This document shows positions 21,690 to 31,300 of a DNA stretch of 64,000 nt, in pieces. The stretch is from positions 1 to 64,000 of the forward strand of contig JAKCPI010006157.1 in NCBI GenBank assembly GCA_023213315.1, given 5' to 3'. How positions within the stretch are numbered: the stretch's first letter is position 1; each line of letters starts with the position of its first letter. Made by a program: the position numbers and the translations under genes. Origin of the DNA: Euborellia annulipes (taxonomy: Eukaryota > Arthropoda > Insecta > Dermaptera > Anisolabididae). Below the pieces are notes generated by a model, which saw nothing but the letters and a program-made list of their open reading frames with translations, ran no database searches and was not told where the DNA came from.

Positions 21690-22130
21690 ATTTTGTAATT
21701 TATTAAAAATATAAATACTGTAAAACGTTTCGACTAATTATTCTGCAGTCGTTTTCAAGTACTCTGCACTTGCTCCGATTCAAGCGAACTAACCTCTTAG
21801 GCTGAAGGCACGCCAATTGAACAAAACGTTTTGTCCAAGAGCAAAACGTTCAGCCTAAGGGACACCTATTTGAAGTTAGTAGCAGAAAAAGGAAAATATG
21901 CAATGAAGTTAGCCAACATTAGCATCATCTCCACGAAGTTAGACACCATATTCACAGTGTAAACACTTGCTGTGATGATGGTGTCTAACTTAATGGAGAT
22001 GATTGTATATGTTGCTATAAAATGCGAAGTTCACTTGAGTCGGAACAAATGCACAGTACTTGAATACGACTGCAGAATAAATAGTGGAAACTTTGTACAG
22101 TATTTATACTTAATACAAAATGTGGTCTAT
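21690..22130. repeat. Foldback in the putative unc-4 3' region
   Basis: Arms at about 21715-21800 and 22020-22100 are inverted (ctgcagtcg and cgactgcag, agttcgcttga-like). On the minus strand TTGAAAACGACT...AGTCGAAACG resembles a decayed hammerhead (C3 and G8 changed). Minus-strand AATAAA at 21699-21704 could be a poly(A) signal for unc-4. Confidence 0.45.
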
Positions 22131-22289
22131 AATTAAAAACTCACATAATAATAAAAAATCTGAAGTTTTAAGAAAATTCTCACAGTGAATTGCTTAATTT
22201 TCTTACAATTTCCATTAACATGTTAAATGTTTAATAATTAATAATTAATAATATTAATTTCACTGATTCGCCACTGTGTGTTTTTTTTA

Positions 22290-22889
22290 TCACTGTGTCT
22301 TATCGGTATCCGGTCCGAGAAGACTTGCAATACTGAAGGGACTCCACTTAGCAGGAGGTCTTCGTGCTGGATCAGTTGGAGGTGGTGGTGGAGGTGGCGG
22401 AGGATTTGATCCCGGCGACACCGGATTATGACTATTCGGTTCATCCTCCGAAGTGATATTCACATCATCGTCATCTTCTTCGACATCGATTTCAGTATCG
22501 GTATCATCGTCGTCCACGTTTAAAGAATTCGATGAGCCGGATGCGGCGGCGACGGCTACCGCTGCTGCAGCTGCCGCCGCCGCCGCCGCCGCAGCCGCTG
22601 CAGCCGTTGCCGAGGAGGGATTCATATTTGCGGCACGTTTTGCTTGCCATTCACGTCGTAATGTTTCAAGATCAACACAAATACCTTTCGCTTGGAGTTT
22701 TCGTTGTTGTCGTTCTAAAGCTTTGGTTAATTTCTTTTCACGACGTTCCCGTTCTTTACGGGCAAGTTCTTCTTGTGGAATGGGTTCGCCACTACACGTT
22801 TGAGGGTGGGCGTTATGTGCCGGTCGGCCTGGGCCCTTTTTTGTATGCTCCTTTTTACGCCATTTTGCTCGACGATTTTGGAACCAAAC
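22290..22889 (-). CDS. unc-4: Unc-4 homeobox protein, C-terminal exon
   Basis: After the acceptor ttgttccag the exon opens in frame with VWFQNRRAKWRKKEH, the third homeodomain helix (V47-W48-F49-Q50-N51), then GPGRPAHNAHPQTCSGEP and a basic helix (EELARKERERREKK...GICVDLETLRREW). This block is specific to the Unc-4/OdsH/UNCX class. Next come a run of about 15 alanines, an acidic stretch (EIDVEEDDDD) and a proline run. The end is WSPFSIASLLGPDTDKTQ, and TGA is at 22290-22292. FSIASLL resembles the eh1 motif that recruits Groucho, consistent with a repressor role as described for UNC-4 in C. elegans. The protein is a nuclear transcription factor for neuron identity. There are 199 codons before the stop. 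The alanine run is coded by mixed GCN codons, so it is less prone to slippage than a pure repeat. Confidence 0.95.
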   Translation of the reverse strand, partial: VWFQNRRAKWRKKEHTKKGPGRPAHNAHPQTCSGEPIPQEELARKERERREKKLTKALERQQRKLQAKGICVDLETLRREWQAKRAANMNPSSATAAAAAAAAAAAAAAAVAVAAASGSSNSLNVDDDDTDTEIDVEEDDDDVNITSEDEPNSHNPVSPGSNPPPPPPPPPTDPARRPPAKWSPFSIASLLGPDTDKTQ

Positions 22890-23284
22890 CTGGAACAATA
22901 AAGAAAATATTTTCTTTATGTTTGTATCGTATAATAACAGAATAAACTATTGTAGTTTATTCGAACGCACTCAGGACAAACTAGTTTGTTCTAAAAAAAA
23001 AAACAATAATAGCAGAGTGTCTGTCTGTCGCCCATTCTTTGATCAACGTCCCTTAATTTCGAAATGAAATTTTGCACTCTCCAAGAAAAATACTTCGCTC
23101 TCTCATATCCCCAAATGGGACAAAGGCTTAAAAAATAGAGAATTTTTATCCACAGAAAAGCATTGTTCTATGAGAAATCAAAACTAATTAATTTTGTATT
23201 GTCGAGGAATTTAGTTATATACAGGAATGAAAGTTAGAAGAAAAATGCAGCCAGAATTTTTTCTTTAAAAAAATATATTTCAAC

Positions 23285-23330
23285 AGCTAGCTGACGTTTC
23301 GGCTTTGGTCAAAGCCATCCTCGGAGCTGC
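23285..23330 (-). ncRNA. Hammerhead-like motif, U4-to-C variant
   Basis: Minus strand: CCGAGGA, helix II GGCTTT/AAAGCC, GAAACGTC, then AGCTAGCTG. It shares the CCGAGGA core with the copies at 14.1 and 14.4 kb, so the change was present in the source element. Confidence 0.45.
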
Positions 23331-23423
23331 TGTTGGTCTTCATATACATATATTTTGAATTGTTTTGAATTGAACTTTATTACCGGATACAATTCAAAAT
23401 ATATGTATATGAAGACCAACAGC

Positions 23424-23470
23424 AGCTCCGAGGATGGCTTTGACCAAAGCCGAAACGTCAGCTAGCTGTT
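23424..23470 (+). ncRNA. Hammerhead-like motif, U4-to-C variant (second arm)
   Basis: AGCT, CCGAGGA, helix II GGCTTT/AAAGCC, GAAACGTC, AGCTAGCTG. It is the inverted partner of 23285-23330. Confidence 0.45.
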
Positions 23471-23871
23471 GAAATATATTTTTTTAAAGAAAAAATTCTG
23501 GCTGCATCTAACTTTCATTCCTGTTACAAATTCCACCAGCCATAAAATACCTTTATACTAATGAATTTAGTTATATACAGTGTGTTATAGGCCAAACTAA
23601 TTTTTTGGACAACTAGTTTATCCTAAGACAAACTAGTTCATCAAAAAAAAAAAAAACCAAGTGCGTTTGGATAAACCAGTTTGGCCTAAGATAAACAAAA
23701 AAAATTGTTTGGCTCGAATCATACCTGATTGATATATCAGAAAACATTTGGCTTATGTTATTGTATTGTTATGTGGGTTATTATAAAATATCCTGAAGAT
23801 TCAAGACAAATAATTTTTCCCCATACGAAATAATTAATAATAAAAATAGGGTAAAAAATCTGGTGTGACTG

Positions 23872-24099
23872 GTCGCACAGCACAATCGCAATATGACTCT
23901 TGCGTTTGCAAAAATTGCACGTATAGTTGCTAAATGGACAATTTTCCCGTTTGTGTTCCGAAGAAGAACACCCAAAACACGCAAATCCCTTTTCAAATTT
24001 ACTTTGGTGCTGACTGGAACTACTGGAACTACTATCACTCCGTTTAGACGACGAATTCGATGAATTCTTAACACTAACATTAAATTGTTCCGTTATGAG
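23872..24099 (-). pseudogene. Retrotransposon Gag nucleocapsid relic
   Basis: One minus-strand frame, open for about 75 codons, has a Ser-rich stretch followed by a perfect zinc knuckle, CFGCSSSEHKRENC (C-X2-C-X4-H-X4-C), and then most of a second, CNFCKRKSHIAIV. Two knuckles in this spacing fit Gag of Ty3/gypsy-type LTR elements, where they bind RNA. The fragment is cut on one side by the hAT MITE at 24100 and runs on the other into a hairpin module at about 23875, which supplies a chance last cysteine. No protease, RT or LTR is visible. It is a dead fragment in the unc-4 intron. Confidence 0.7.
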
Positions 24100-24889
24100 C
24101 AGGGGTGGGCAAAAGCCGGCCCGCGGGCCGGATCCGGCCCTTTTGCTTACTTTATCCGGCCCGTTGAAAAATCCCTTTTATGCGATTTTGTTGAAATCAA
24201 CAGTATTAGTGTGCGTAGAGTGCATATAAATAATGAAATACAGTATATAAATAATAGAGAGTATTATAATTTCGAACAGCCGTAACCATATCCCTACTTT
24301 TATGTATGCAAGCATACTAGGTCTGTTCGATTATAATCTTTCATTTTTCTTTAAAAATTACGGGACATACTCGTATTTTAGTGGGCACAAATTGTTCGCA
24401 TGTACACCCAAGTAAGACAATTTATTATTACTATTATCTATTATAATAGACCAGGCTTGGTCCATTGGTGACTTTCCAAGGCTCGATTTAATTATATAAT
24501 ACCATTGGACCAAGCTTCGGACCAGGCTTGGTCTATTCGTCTTCCCAAGGATCGGTTTAATAATATAATCCATTGGGCCAAGCCTCGGACCAGGCTTGGC
24601 CCAATGGCCACTACTCAAGGCTTGGCAAATGACAACTGATGACAACTGGCGCAAGGTTCGGCCAAATGTCAGCATTGGAAATTCCTACCATTTAACTGTC
24701 AAATTTCTTTGTCCAAATGCTTTAAAATGATACGTACAGTGTTTTTGCCAAAAAAATTTCTTGAGCAGGGAAAAAACTCCACCCAAAACATTCGGGTGTG
24801 GAAAGCGTACGCGGTATAGACCTCCGGCCCGGGAGACATTTTGAAAATTTCATTTTGGCCCGCGTTTAAAAGTATTTGCCCACCCCCTG
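24100..24889. mobile_element. hAT-like MITE with exact 8-bp target duplication
   Basis: Starts CAGGGGTGGGCAAA and ends ATTTGCCCACCCCCTG. It is flanked by gttatgag at 24092-24099 and 24890-24897. Inside, 24455-24620 holds a cluster of imperfect direct repeats built on accaggcttggtcca. Confidence 0.92.
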
Positions 24890-25261
24890 GTTATGAGGAT
24901 ATTATTTTAAAAGGAAAGAAGCCAGGATTCAGTGCAAACTATTTATTTTGAAAAATATCCTCATAACGTAACACCTTCGGTAATCGAAAGTTGTGTTCTG
25001 TGCTTGTCAAACCAGATTTTTTTGTGTCGAGGTATATTTAGTTTCCACCGATATATTAGAATTCAAGATGTAAAATTTATAAACATGGGTAAATATTTAT
25101 CTTTTATTACCATGGTCTCCTATCTTTCCTATATAGGATTCATATGAAGCACAAGAATAAAGTACCGGTATTATTAAAGTGAGGTGGATAGCTGAGTAGA
25201 TCTCGTAGTAAGGAAGAAACAAAAGAGCGTTTGCAGCTAGGTTTATTTCGTTTAATAATCA

Positions 25262-25310
25262 CTTCAAGCCGACGTTTCGGTCAGATATACGACCATCATC
25301 AGGGCTGAAG
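25262..25310 (-). ncRNA. Hammerhead ribozyme motif, consensus core
   Basis: Minus-strand order: CTTCAGCC, CTGATGA, helix II GGTC-gtatatct-GACC, GAAAC, GTC, GGCTTGAAG. Helix I pairs over about 8 bp with one bulged T. The core matches the canonical CUGAUGA...GAAA fully. It lies in the unc-4 intron on the sense strand, so it would be transcribed in the unc-4 pre-mRNA. Confidence 0.72.
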
Positions 25311-25443
25311 CGTGTCAACAAAATCCCTCAAAATGTCGAATCAATCTAACCTTGACTCGCATAGCCTGATGGTCCTTATAAAATGGCAAAAAATATTTTA
25401 CACAATTGTGCCATTCGACATTTTGAGGAATTTTGTTGACACG

Positions 25444-25492
25444 CTTAAGCCCTGATGATGGACGTATATCTGACCGAAACGTCGGCTTGAAG
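25444..25492 (+). ncRNA. Hammerhead ribozyme motif, weakened helix II
   Basis: AAGCC, CTGATGA (25452-25458), then GGAC...GACC, so helix II has lost pairs against the partner arm, then GAAAC (25476-25480), GTC and GGCTT. Helix I is 5 bp and perfect. Confidence 0.6.
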
Positions 25493-26308
25493 TGATTATT
25501 AAACGAAATAAACCTAGCTGCAAACGCTCTTTTCTTTCTTCCTTACTACAAGAATAAAAGTATGCTTAAAACAATTTTGAGGGCAAAATGAAAATATACA
25601 TTTGAAAGTGCTTCTAAAAAATAATTGATTTTTCAATTTAAAAAAAAATCGTTGGAGCAAATTTTGAGAAAATCGAAAAAAAGTGAAAAAGTACATCAGT
25701 AAAGTACTAGTACCCTTTGGCCGATTTTGATTAAAAGCTTATTTTCACGCTCCCGGGGGGTGTTTAACTTAAATATAAAATTTCAGCCTCTTAGCTGAAT
25801 TTCTTCATGCTTAAAAAATTGAACACACACACACAGACAGACCATGTCGCTAAAACCACCTTTTTACATTCAGGGGACCTCAAAACGTGAAGATCCATCA
25901 AAATCTCGACATCGAATTTTTGACATGAATCCAATACTTTCTATATTAACATATATAGAGGTAAGAGAAAGTAAAAAGGTGTTGGTTGCTTATACATTTA
26001 ATCGAACAGTTGATGTCTCAATAATAATAATAAAATCATTCTCTCTTTCTCTTCTGATTTGTAATCATGCAATTATTAAGTTGAGTGACAGGACAAGAGA
26101 GCAGCAACTTGAAATAAGGAAGCTCTCTCTTCTCGTGCGCACATACCAGTACATACATATGTGCTAAATGTATTTATTATCTCTAAAGCCATGTTTAACA
26201 ATTTAATAGCCAGTTTAAGCGTGCGAGAGAGAGAGAGATGCAACTAACGTCATAAACGGCCAACATTACTCAAAGGTAGGAGGGCATTTAGTATAACCCG
26301 GGGACCAT

Positions 26309-26343
<35 letters not shown>

Positions 26344-26680
26344 CTGTCTGTCCATAATGAATAAATGAACAAAGAGAGAGATAGAAACCGTTAATTGAAA
26401 TATCACTTAATTAATGTTATTAATTCATGATGGAAAATCCAACAAAAACAAAAAATAATGAATATTTTAACAATGTCCTGGCACATAACAATGAATCCTA
26501 ATGACGTTTAGAAGTTCATAAAGTTTTCCCAAGTTTTAGGCCATTTATTTTAATACTGGGTTGTGTCTTTGACCCCTGGACTCTGGCTCGGGCCCGCCTA
26601 CAGCGAGCCCTCGCCTTTCCTTAATTATGTGCCACAAATTTTCAGTCAACTTTGGTTTCTCGTATTAAGAAATAACCCTC

Positions 26681-26950
26681 GCCCTCGGGGCTTGGCATAG
26701 AGGTTAGCATGCTCACCTCGTATACCAAACGTCGCGGGTTCGGATCCCAGGCAGTCCGATGATTTTATTTAAGCCAGTTGGATACCAAATGTCTTAAATA
26801 AGAATGCCTAGACCCCCAATAAATATAATTATTTAAACAACGGTTATCGTAAAAGTCTTAAATGGCCTGAGTTGCCGAAAAGACTGTGTGTGTGTGAGTG
26901 AGAGGTGAATGAGAAAAAAGTGTGAGTGTTAAAAAAAAAAAAAAAAAAAA
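26681..26950 (+). mobile_element. Full-length tRNA-derived SINE with target duplication
   Basis: Starts GCCCTCGGGGCTTGGCATAG; box B is cgggttcggatccc. The body hairpin is ttaagccagttggatacc, and the tail is gtgtgagtgttaaaa. It is flanked by aataaccctc at 26671-26680 and 26951-26960. It lies antisense to unc-4 in its intron. Confidence 0.9.
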
Positions 26951-27055
26951 AATAACCCTCAGTTATATTTAAAAAATTATCATTTGTTAAAATTAAAATT
27001 AGGCCTATATATTATTTTACTTTCTCTTACCTATGTATATACCCTGTATGTAATA

Positions 27056-27315
27056 CAAGGGCGGATACAAGGGGGGGCGAAGGGGGGAATTACCCCCCCC
27101 CCCCGAGATTTGAAAAAATACTTTTTTTTCGAAAAAAAATTTATTTTTAATGTAAAATTTTAAAAATTAATACTTAAAAATTTGATTTGTATTTATATTC
27201 TGGCAAACAAGTACAGAATGTGCCTTTAAATTACCGAAATTAAGAAAAAATAGTGTGCTGTGCGACCAGTCACACCAGATCCCCCCCCCGAGAAACACCT
27301 CTGGATCCGCCCTTG
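27056..27315 (-). mobile_element. Family C hAT-like MITE
   Basis: Ends are CAAGGGCGGATACAAG and CTGGATCCGCCCTTG. The flanks atgtaata and atttaata are 7/8 identical. It sits at the end of a family A tail fragment (tactttctcttacctatgta). Confidence 0.8.
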
Positions 27316-27810
27316 ATTTAATATATAAAAAGGAAACTTAATTTAAAAAAATATAATATTATCAATAAAAAAAAAACTTAAAAAAAAATGCTTTTATTTA
27401 AATTGATCTAAAAAGAGAGTAAAAATTTAATTTAATTTATTTAAGGTTCAGGAAATCTCAAATGAGCAACGCAGCTAGTCGTTTTTTCAATTTTTATTTA
27501 AATGTAAAGTGCCAGGGCCAACGTTTCGTTGGTTGGTTTATTTGGTATTTAACTCGAACTTATGTATTTTTTTGAAAATTTTTAAATTAGAATAAGAAAA
27601 AATCAGTTCACACAGCACTTGCCTTTGTTAATTGAAAGGTGTGCTCTGTGCGTGACATAACAGATTCTTGTTGTTACAAATAGGAATGGGGTCAAAATGG
27701 CATTAGATGGCGAAAAAGACTTTGAAACAAATAAAAATAAGGTATTCAAAAGACCTAAACATTTTTATTGATATCTAACTCTAATTTCTGTAAAGAAAAT
27801 GAATACTAAC

Positions 27811-28019
27811 CGCAACTCTAGACTCCTTGAGGTCTAGCCTCATAGCTAGTGCCTCGCGCATGAAGACATCGGGATAATGGCTGGCAAGGAAAGCTCTCTC
27901 AAGCTCTTCCAATTGCCAACTGTTGAAATTTGTTCGTGAACGGCGACGTTTACCACCGCCGCTACTTCCATCATCGTCGTCCTCCGCGGTCGAGGAACCT
28001 CCGCCGCCGCCAGTGCCAC
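27811..28019 (-). CDS. unc-4: Unc-4 homeobox protein, exon with homeodomain helices 1-2
   Basis: Bounded by a strong acceptor (ttttgttgttgtcag, ending at 28020) and donor gcg|gttagt. It enters with a split codon (one base from the missing upstream exon). A Gly-rich and acidic spacer ([15 protein letters not shown]) precedes the homeodomain start [20 protein letters not shown] and [24 protein letters not shown]. The exon stops exactly between homeodomain residues 46 and 47, the intron position typical of paired-class homeobox genes. It splices in phase 0 to 22889 across a 4921-bp intron. Gln at position 50 makes it paired-like. The N-terminal exon with the start codon was not found to the right; it may be far upstream. 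Confidence 0.95.
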
Positions 28020-28440
28020 CTGACAACAACAAAAGTAAAATTCCCGTCAATATATTAATAATAAATAAATTGCGGCGGGCCCCGGAGCTAGTTGTTCATA
28101 CATTTCTGGAATTATTAATCTGATTAGGGTGAGGTTTGGCAAATTTAGAGCTCTAAGTAGTAGTTGTAAAGAATGTATTAAGAGCGCTAAATTATTATCG
28201 TAAATTATTCCTCTGGACCAAATCTTTAGAAACTCTGTTATAATAATTGAATTATAAACCCTTAAGCAAATTTCATAAAAATCGAATGAATAGAATAGAA
28301 TTTATTCAAGTTTTTCAATCTCCTTAGTTATATTTAATTTTAAACTGGTAACCGTTTAAACAGTTCGGTTAATTAACATTAGTAAACACACGAGGATCAA
28401 GTGGGCGGTCTATTTATACGAATCAAGAATATATTGAAAC
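28020..28440. other. unc-4 upstream intron, no repeat seen
   Basis: Unique-looking AT-rich sequence with one G/C-rich patch (ggcgggccccggag, about 28072-28085). No exon fits the split codon required by the exon at 28019. Confidence 0.4.
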
Positions 28441-28453
28441 ATATCATCTTGTG

Positions 28454-28657
28454 CAGTCCGATGATTTTATTTAAGCCATTTGGATACCAGATGGCTTAAA
28501 TAGAAATGCCTGACCCCACAATAGATATATTCTCTACAACGGTTATCGTCAAAGTCTTATATGGCCTAAGTTGCCGAAAAGACTGCATGAATGTGTGTGT
28601 GAATGTGAGTGTGAATGAGAAAAAAGTGTGAATGTTTTTTAAAAAAAATAAAAAAAA
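28454..28657 (+). mobile_element. 5'-truncated SINE with 13-bp target duplication
   Basis: Begins within the body at gcagtccgatgattt, just after box B. It is flanked by atatcatcttgtg at 28441-28453 and 28658-28670. Truncation together with a perfect duplication is typical of target-primed reverse transcription. Confidence 0.88.
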
Positions 28658-28922
28658 ATATCATCTTGTGTTTTTTTTTATTTTAATTTATCTAATTTTG
28701 CAGTTTCTGTTGACTATAATCTTAATATGCCCAGACGCTTCGTTTTTAAGATACAGGGGTCAAAGTTGATTTTTTTTTTTTTTTTTTGCTAATATCTCGA
28801 GAACGCGTCTGGGCATTTTAAGTTTATAGGAAAAAAAGTCTTATTTTTTCATGTAGAATCATCTCCTTTTCTAGGCATCTGTTATTTCCGGGCACCCTGG
28901 ATATAAAGAAATATTTTTCTAT

Positions 28923-29148
28923 TTTTTTTTTTTTTTTTAACACTCTTTTTTTCATTCACACTCCACTCACACTCACACACACATTCACACAGTCTTTTCG
29001 GCAACTTAGGACATATAATACTTTAACAATAATCGTTATTATATATTAATATAATATCTATATTGGGGTTCAGACATTTCTATTTAAGCCATTTGGTATC
29101 CAAATGGCTTAAATAAAATCATCGGACTGCCTGGAGTCCGAACCCGCG
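28923..29148 (-). mobile_element. 5'-truncated SINE with 14-bp target duplication
   Basis: The minus-strand copy starts at box B (cgcgggttcgg read in reverse) and ends in a poly(A) tail, seen as T-run at 28923. It is flanked by aaatatttttctat at 28909-28922 and 29149-29162. Confidence 0.88.
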
Positions 29149-29213
29149 AAATATTTTTCTATGTTTATAAACTTTACATCTTGAATTCAAATATATCAAA
29201 GGAAACTAATTAT

Positions 29214-29455
29214 ATGGACCGTTTATTTTGAAAGTGGTGTAAGTCCATTTAAAAAAAAAAAATGAGATATTCCATAATTTATTCTTAAATTAATGCATAC
29301 TTCCTATGTATAACTAGCTAGTGGTAAATTTCTTAAAAAATTCCCATGTTTTGTACAATTGAAATAGATTTTTTAATAAAACAGATATGTTAACCTTTCA
29401 TTTTCTTGAAACAATAGAAAATAGACTTAGACCACTTTCAAAATAAACGGTCCAT
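29214..29455. mobile_element. Mariner-like MITE inserted at TA
   Basis: Perfect ends ATGGACCGTTTATTTTGAAA and their complement. The TA dinucleotides flanking are consistent with Tc1/mariner target choice. It interrupts a family A 5' fragment (29160-29213, 29456-29560). A second, decayed copy lies at 50870-51186. Confidence 0.8.
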
Positions 29456-29464
29456 ATGTGAACA

Positions 29465-29555
29465 CAAAAAATTTGGTGTGAAAAATCCACAACACAACTT
29501 TCACTTAGCATAGGTGAGAGAGAGAGTTGTGTTTTGTGCGACCAATCACACCAGA
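29465..29555 (+). repeat. Hairpin module
   Basis: tttggtgtgaaaaatccaca pairs in reverse with the following gttgtgttttgtgcgaccaa and cacaccagaattt. It belongs to the interrupted family A fragment. Confidence 0.6.
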
Positions 29556-30157
29556 ATTTCTTTATTATTGATGATTTTCATTTCTCTCTAATCCGTCCAT
29601 TATTTAAATATTTATTAAGAAGCAAGCAAGCATTTCCACTTTGGTTTGATATTATTATTTATTCCGACTATGCCATTGCCCTTGATGATGTCGTTAAGAC
29701 AATAACAATTTTCTCTCTCAATTGTCTTACTTAGATATAATCTAAATATTTTTTTCTTAATCACTGGTCATATTTGGATTATTATCATGCCTTCTTTTTG
29801 CTTGGGTATTTTTTCTTCTCATTGAATAAAAAAAAAAAGAATTAGAGAGGGGGGATGTCCAGGAGCTACAAGATACGATGTTAATTGAATCGTTGAAGTG
29901 CTGTGATGCGTTTATAATAGGACAGACACACACACACATAAATTCATTTACACTTACACTTAGTATAATGTAATGCACCTGTAATTACAGTCTCTTTGAA
30001 CTACGCAATCTGTTTGAAACTTAATTGGTCTAAAATTAGTTAGAGGGGGGGGGGGGATTATTTATTTCCATTGCCCCTCTCGTTTTAATCGGTCAAATAC
30101 AAGATGGAGAGAAAAAAAATTATCTTATTATTCAAATTGAGTTTTTATTTCGTTTTT
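29556..30157. other. No gene seen
   Basis: AT-rich unique-looking DNA with a short CA tract at 29930 and a G-run near 30045. Confidence 0.35.
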
Positions 30158-31000
30158 ACTTTCTCTTACCTCTATATATTGAGAGAGAAAGTATTGGATT
30201 CATGTCAATAATTCGATGTCGAAATTTTGATGGATATACACGTTTTGAGGTCCAAAAGGGTGGTTTTTGCAACATGATCTGTCTGGTGTGTGTGTCCGTG
30301 AACAAAATGTCTCAAGAACGGAAAGAGCTAGGAGGTTAAAATTTGAGATTTAAGTTAGGTACCCACCTGGGACGTAACATGAAACTTTTGAACAAAATTG
30401 GCCACTTTACTCATGTACTTTGTCAGTTTTTTTTTTCTCGATTTTTTCAAAATTCGCTCAAACGATTTTGATTAAAAATTCATAAATCAATTATTTTTTA
30501 GATGCTCTTAAAAATGTATATTCTCATTTTGCCTTTCGAATCTTTTGAAGTACACTTTACTCTTGTACTTTATAGGAAAGATAGGAGAAATGGTTGCCAT
30601 TGTAACAAAATATAAATATCTTTCCACACTTACGTATAAATTCTACATCTTGAATTTTAATATAGCTGCACCCTCGGGGCTTGGTGTAGGGGTTAGCGTG
30701 CTAACTTCGTATACCAAAAGTCGCGGGTTCGGACCCCAGGCAATCCGATGATTTTATTTAAGTCATTTGGATACCAAATGGCTTAAATAGAAATGGCTGG
30801 ACCCTCAATAGATATATTTAAACATACGAGTATCGTCTAAAGTCTTAAATGGCCTAAGTTGCCGAAAAGACTGTGTGTGTGAGTGTGAATGAGAAAAAAG
30901 TGTGAATGTTTAAAAAAAAAAATGGCTGCAAAAATAAATATATCAGTATGTCAACACAAAAAAATATGGTGTGGTTGTGCGACCAGTCACACCATATTTT
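30158..31000 (-). mobile_element. Family A copy split by a SINE
   Basis: Minus-strand tail actttctcttacctc at 30160, body to about 30665, then SINE 30671-30922, then the terminal hairpin module at about 30950-31000. Confidence 0.75.
30671..30922 (+). mobile_element. Full-length tRNA-derived SINE
   Basis: Starts CCCTCGGGGCTTGGTGTAGG; box B is cgggttcggaccccagg. A-tail to 30922. The short flanks agctgca and ggctgca fit a target duplication of about 7 bp. Confidence 0.85.
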
Positions 31001-31250
31001 TCTGAATCTTCCGAATATATATAGATAGGTACACACTAAACTCATCGGTAAAAATTGAAAGTTGTGTCCTGTGCTTGTACACCAGATTTTTTGCTTTTGT
31101 CAAAATTTCGTGAGCTGTACGACACCGATCTTCAAGATAAAAAAGAAGTTGGCTAATAAAAGGCAAAAAAAACAGGAGCGAAACTCGGAGTCTCATCTTC
31201 GACTGTGACAGAGAGGCACTAGCACATGAGAACGACACAGAAATGAATAA

Positions 31251-31300
31251 GCACTTGTGCCTGATAAAAGCCTACAACTGCGGCCGAAACGTCCCCAAGT
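31251..31300 (+). ncRNA. Hammerhead-like motif, G8-to-A variant
   Basis: ACTTG, then CTGATAA (31261-31267), helix II GCC...GGC, GAAAC (31286-31290), GTC (31291-31293), CAAGT. Helix I pairs ACTTG with CAAGT around two unpaired C/G positions. The core G8 is changed to A, which normally abolishes cleavage. No inverted partner lies nearby. Confidence 0.4.

Larger units (their letters stand above)
23225..23562. mobile_element. Foldback element with 18-bp target duplication
   Basis: gaatttagttatatacag occurs perfectly at 23207-23224 and 23563-23580. The arms are inverted copies of the 14046-14530 type (aggaatgaaagttagaagaa). The centre repeats catatacatatattttgaatt in both orientations. Confidence 0.9.
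25165..25547. mobile_element. Foldback element with ~14-bp target duplication
   Basis: acaagaataaagta at 25151-25164 recurs as acaagaataaaagta at 25548-25562, one A different. The arms (about 25187-25320 and 25430-25547) are inverted and each carries a hammerhead motif. Confidence 0.85.
24973..25975 (+). mobile_element. Family A copy split by a foldback
   Basis: It has the half hairpin module, the agtttccaccgatatatta block, then CA tract, accatgtcgctaaaaccacc and the tail gaggtaagagaaagtaaaa. Without the insertion 25165-25547 it is about 620 bp. Confidence 0.8.
22890..27810 (-). other. unc-4 intron rich in insertions
   Basis: Homeodomain intron of 4921 bp. It holds foldback 23225-23562, a Gag relic, hAT MITE 24100-24889, a family A copy split by foldback 25165-25547, SINE 26681-26950 and a family C copy 27056-27315. 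The stretch 26000-26660 looks unique, with a CT microsatellite at about 26311-26334, and could hold regulatory sequence. Confidence 0.85.

Noticed and set aside
22453..22945. Plus-strand open frames opposite the unc-4 exon
   Set aside because: They are antisense shadows of the alanine and acidic repeats of the real minus-strand exon.
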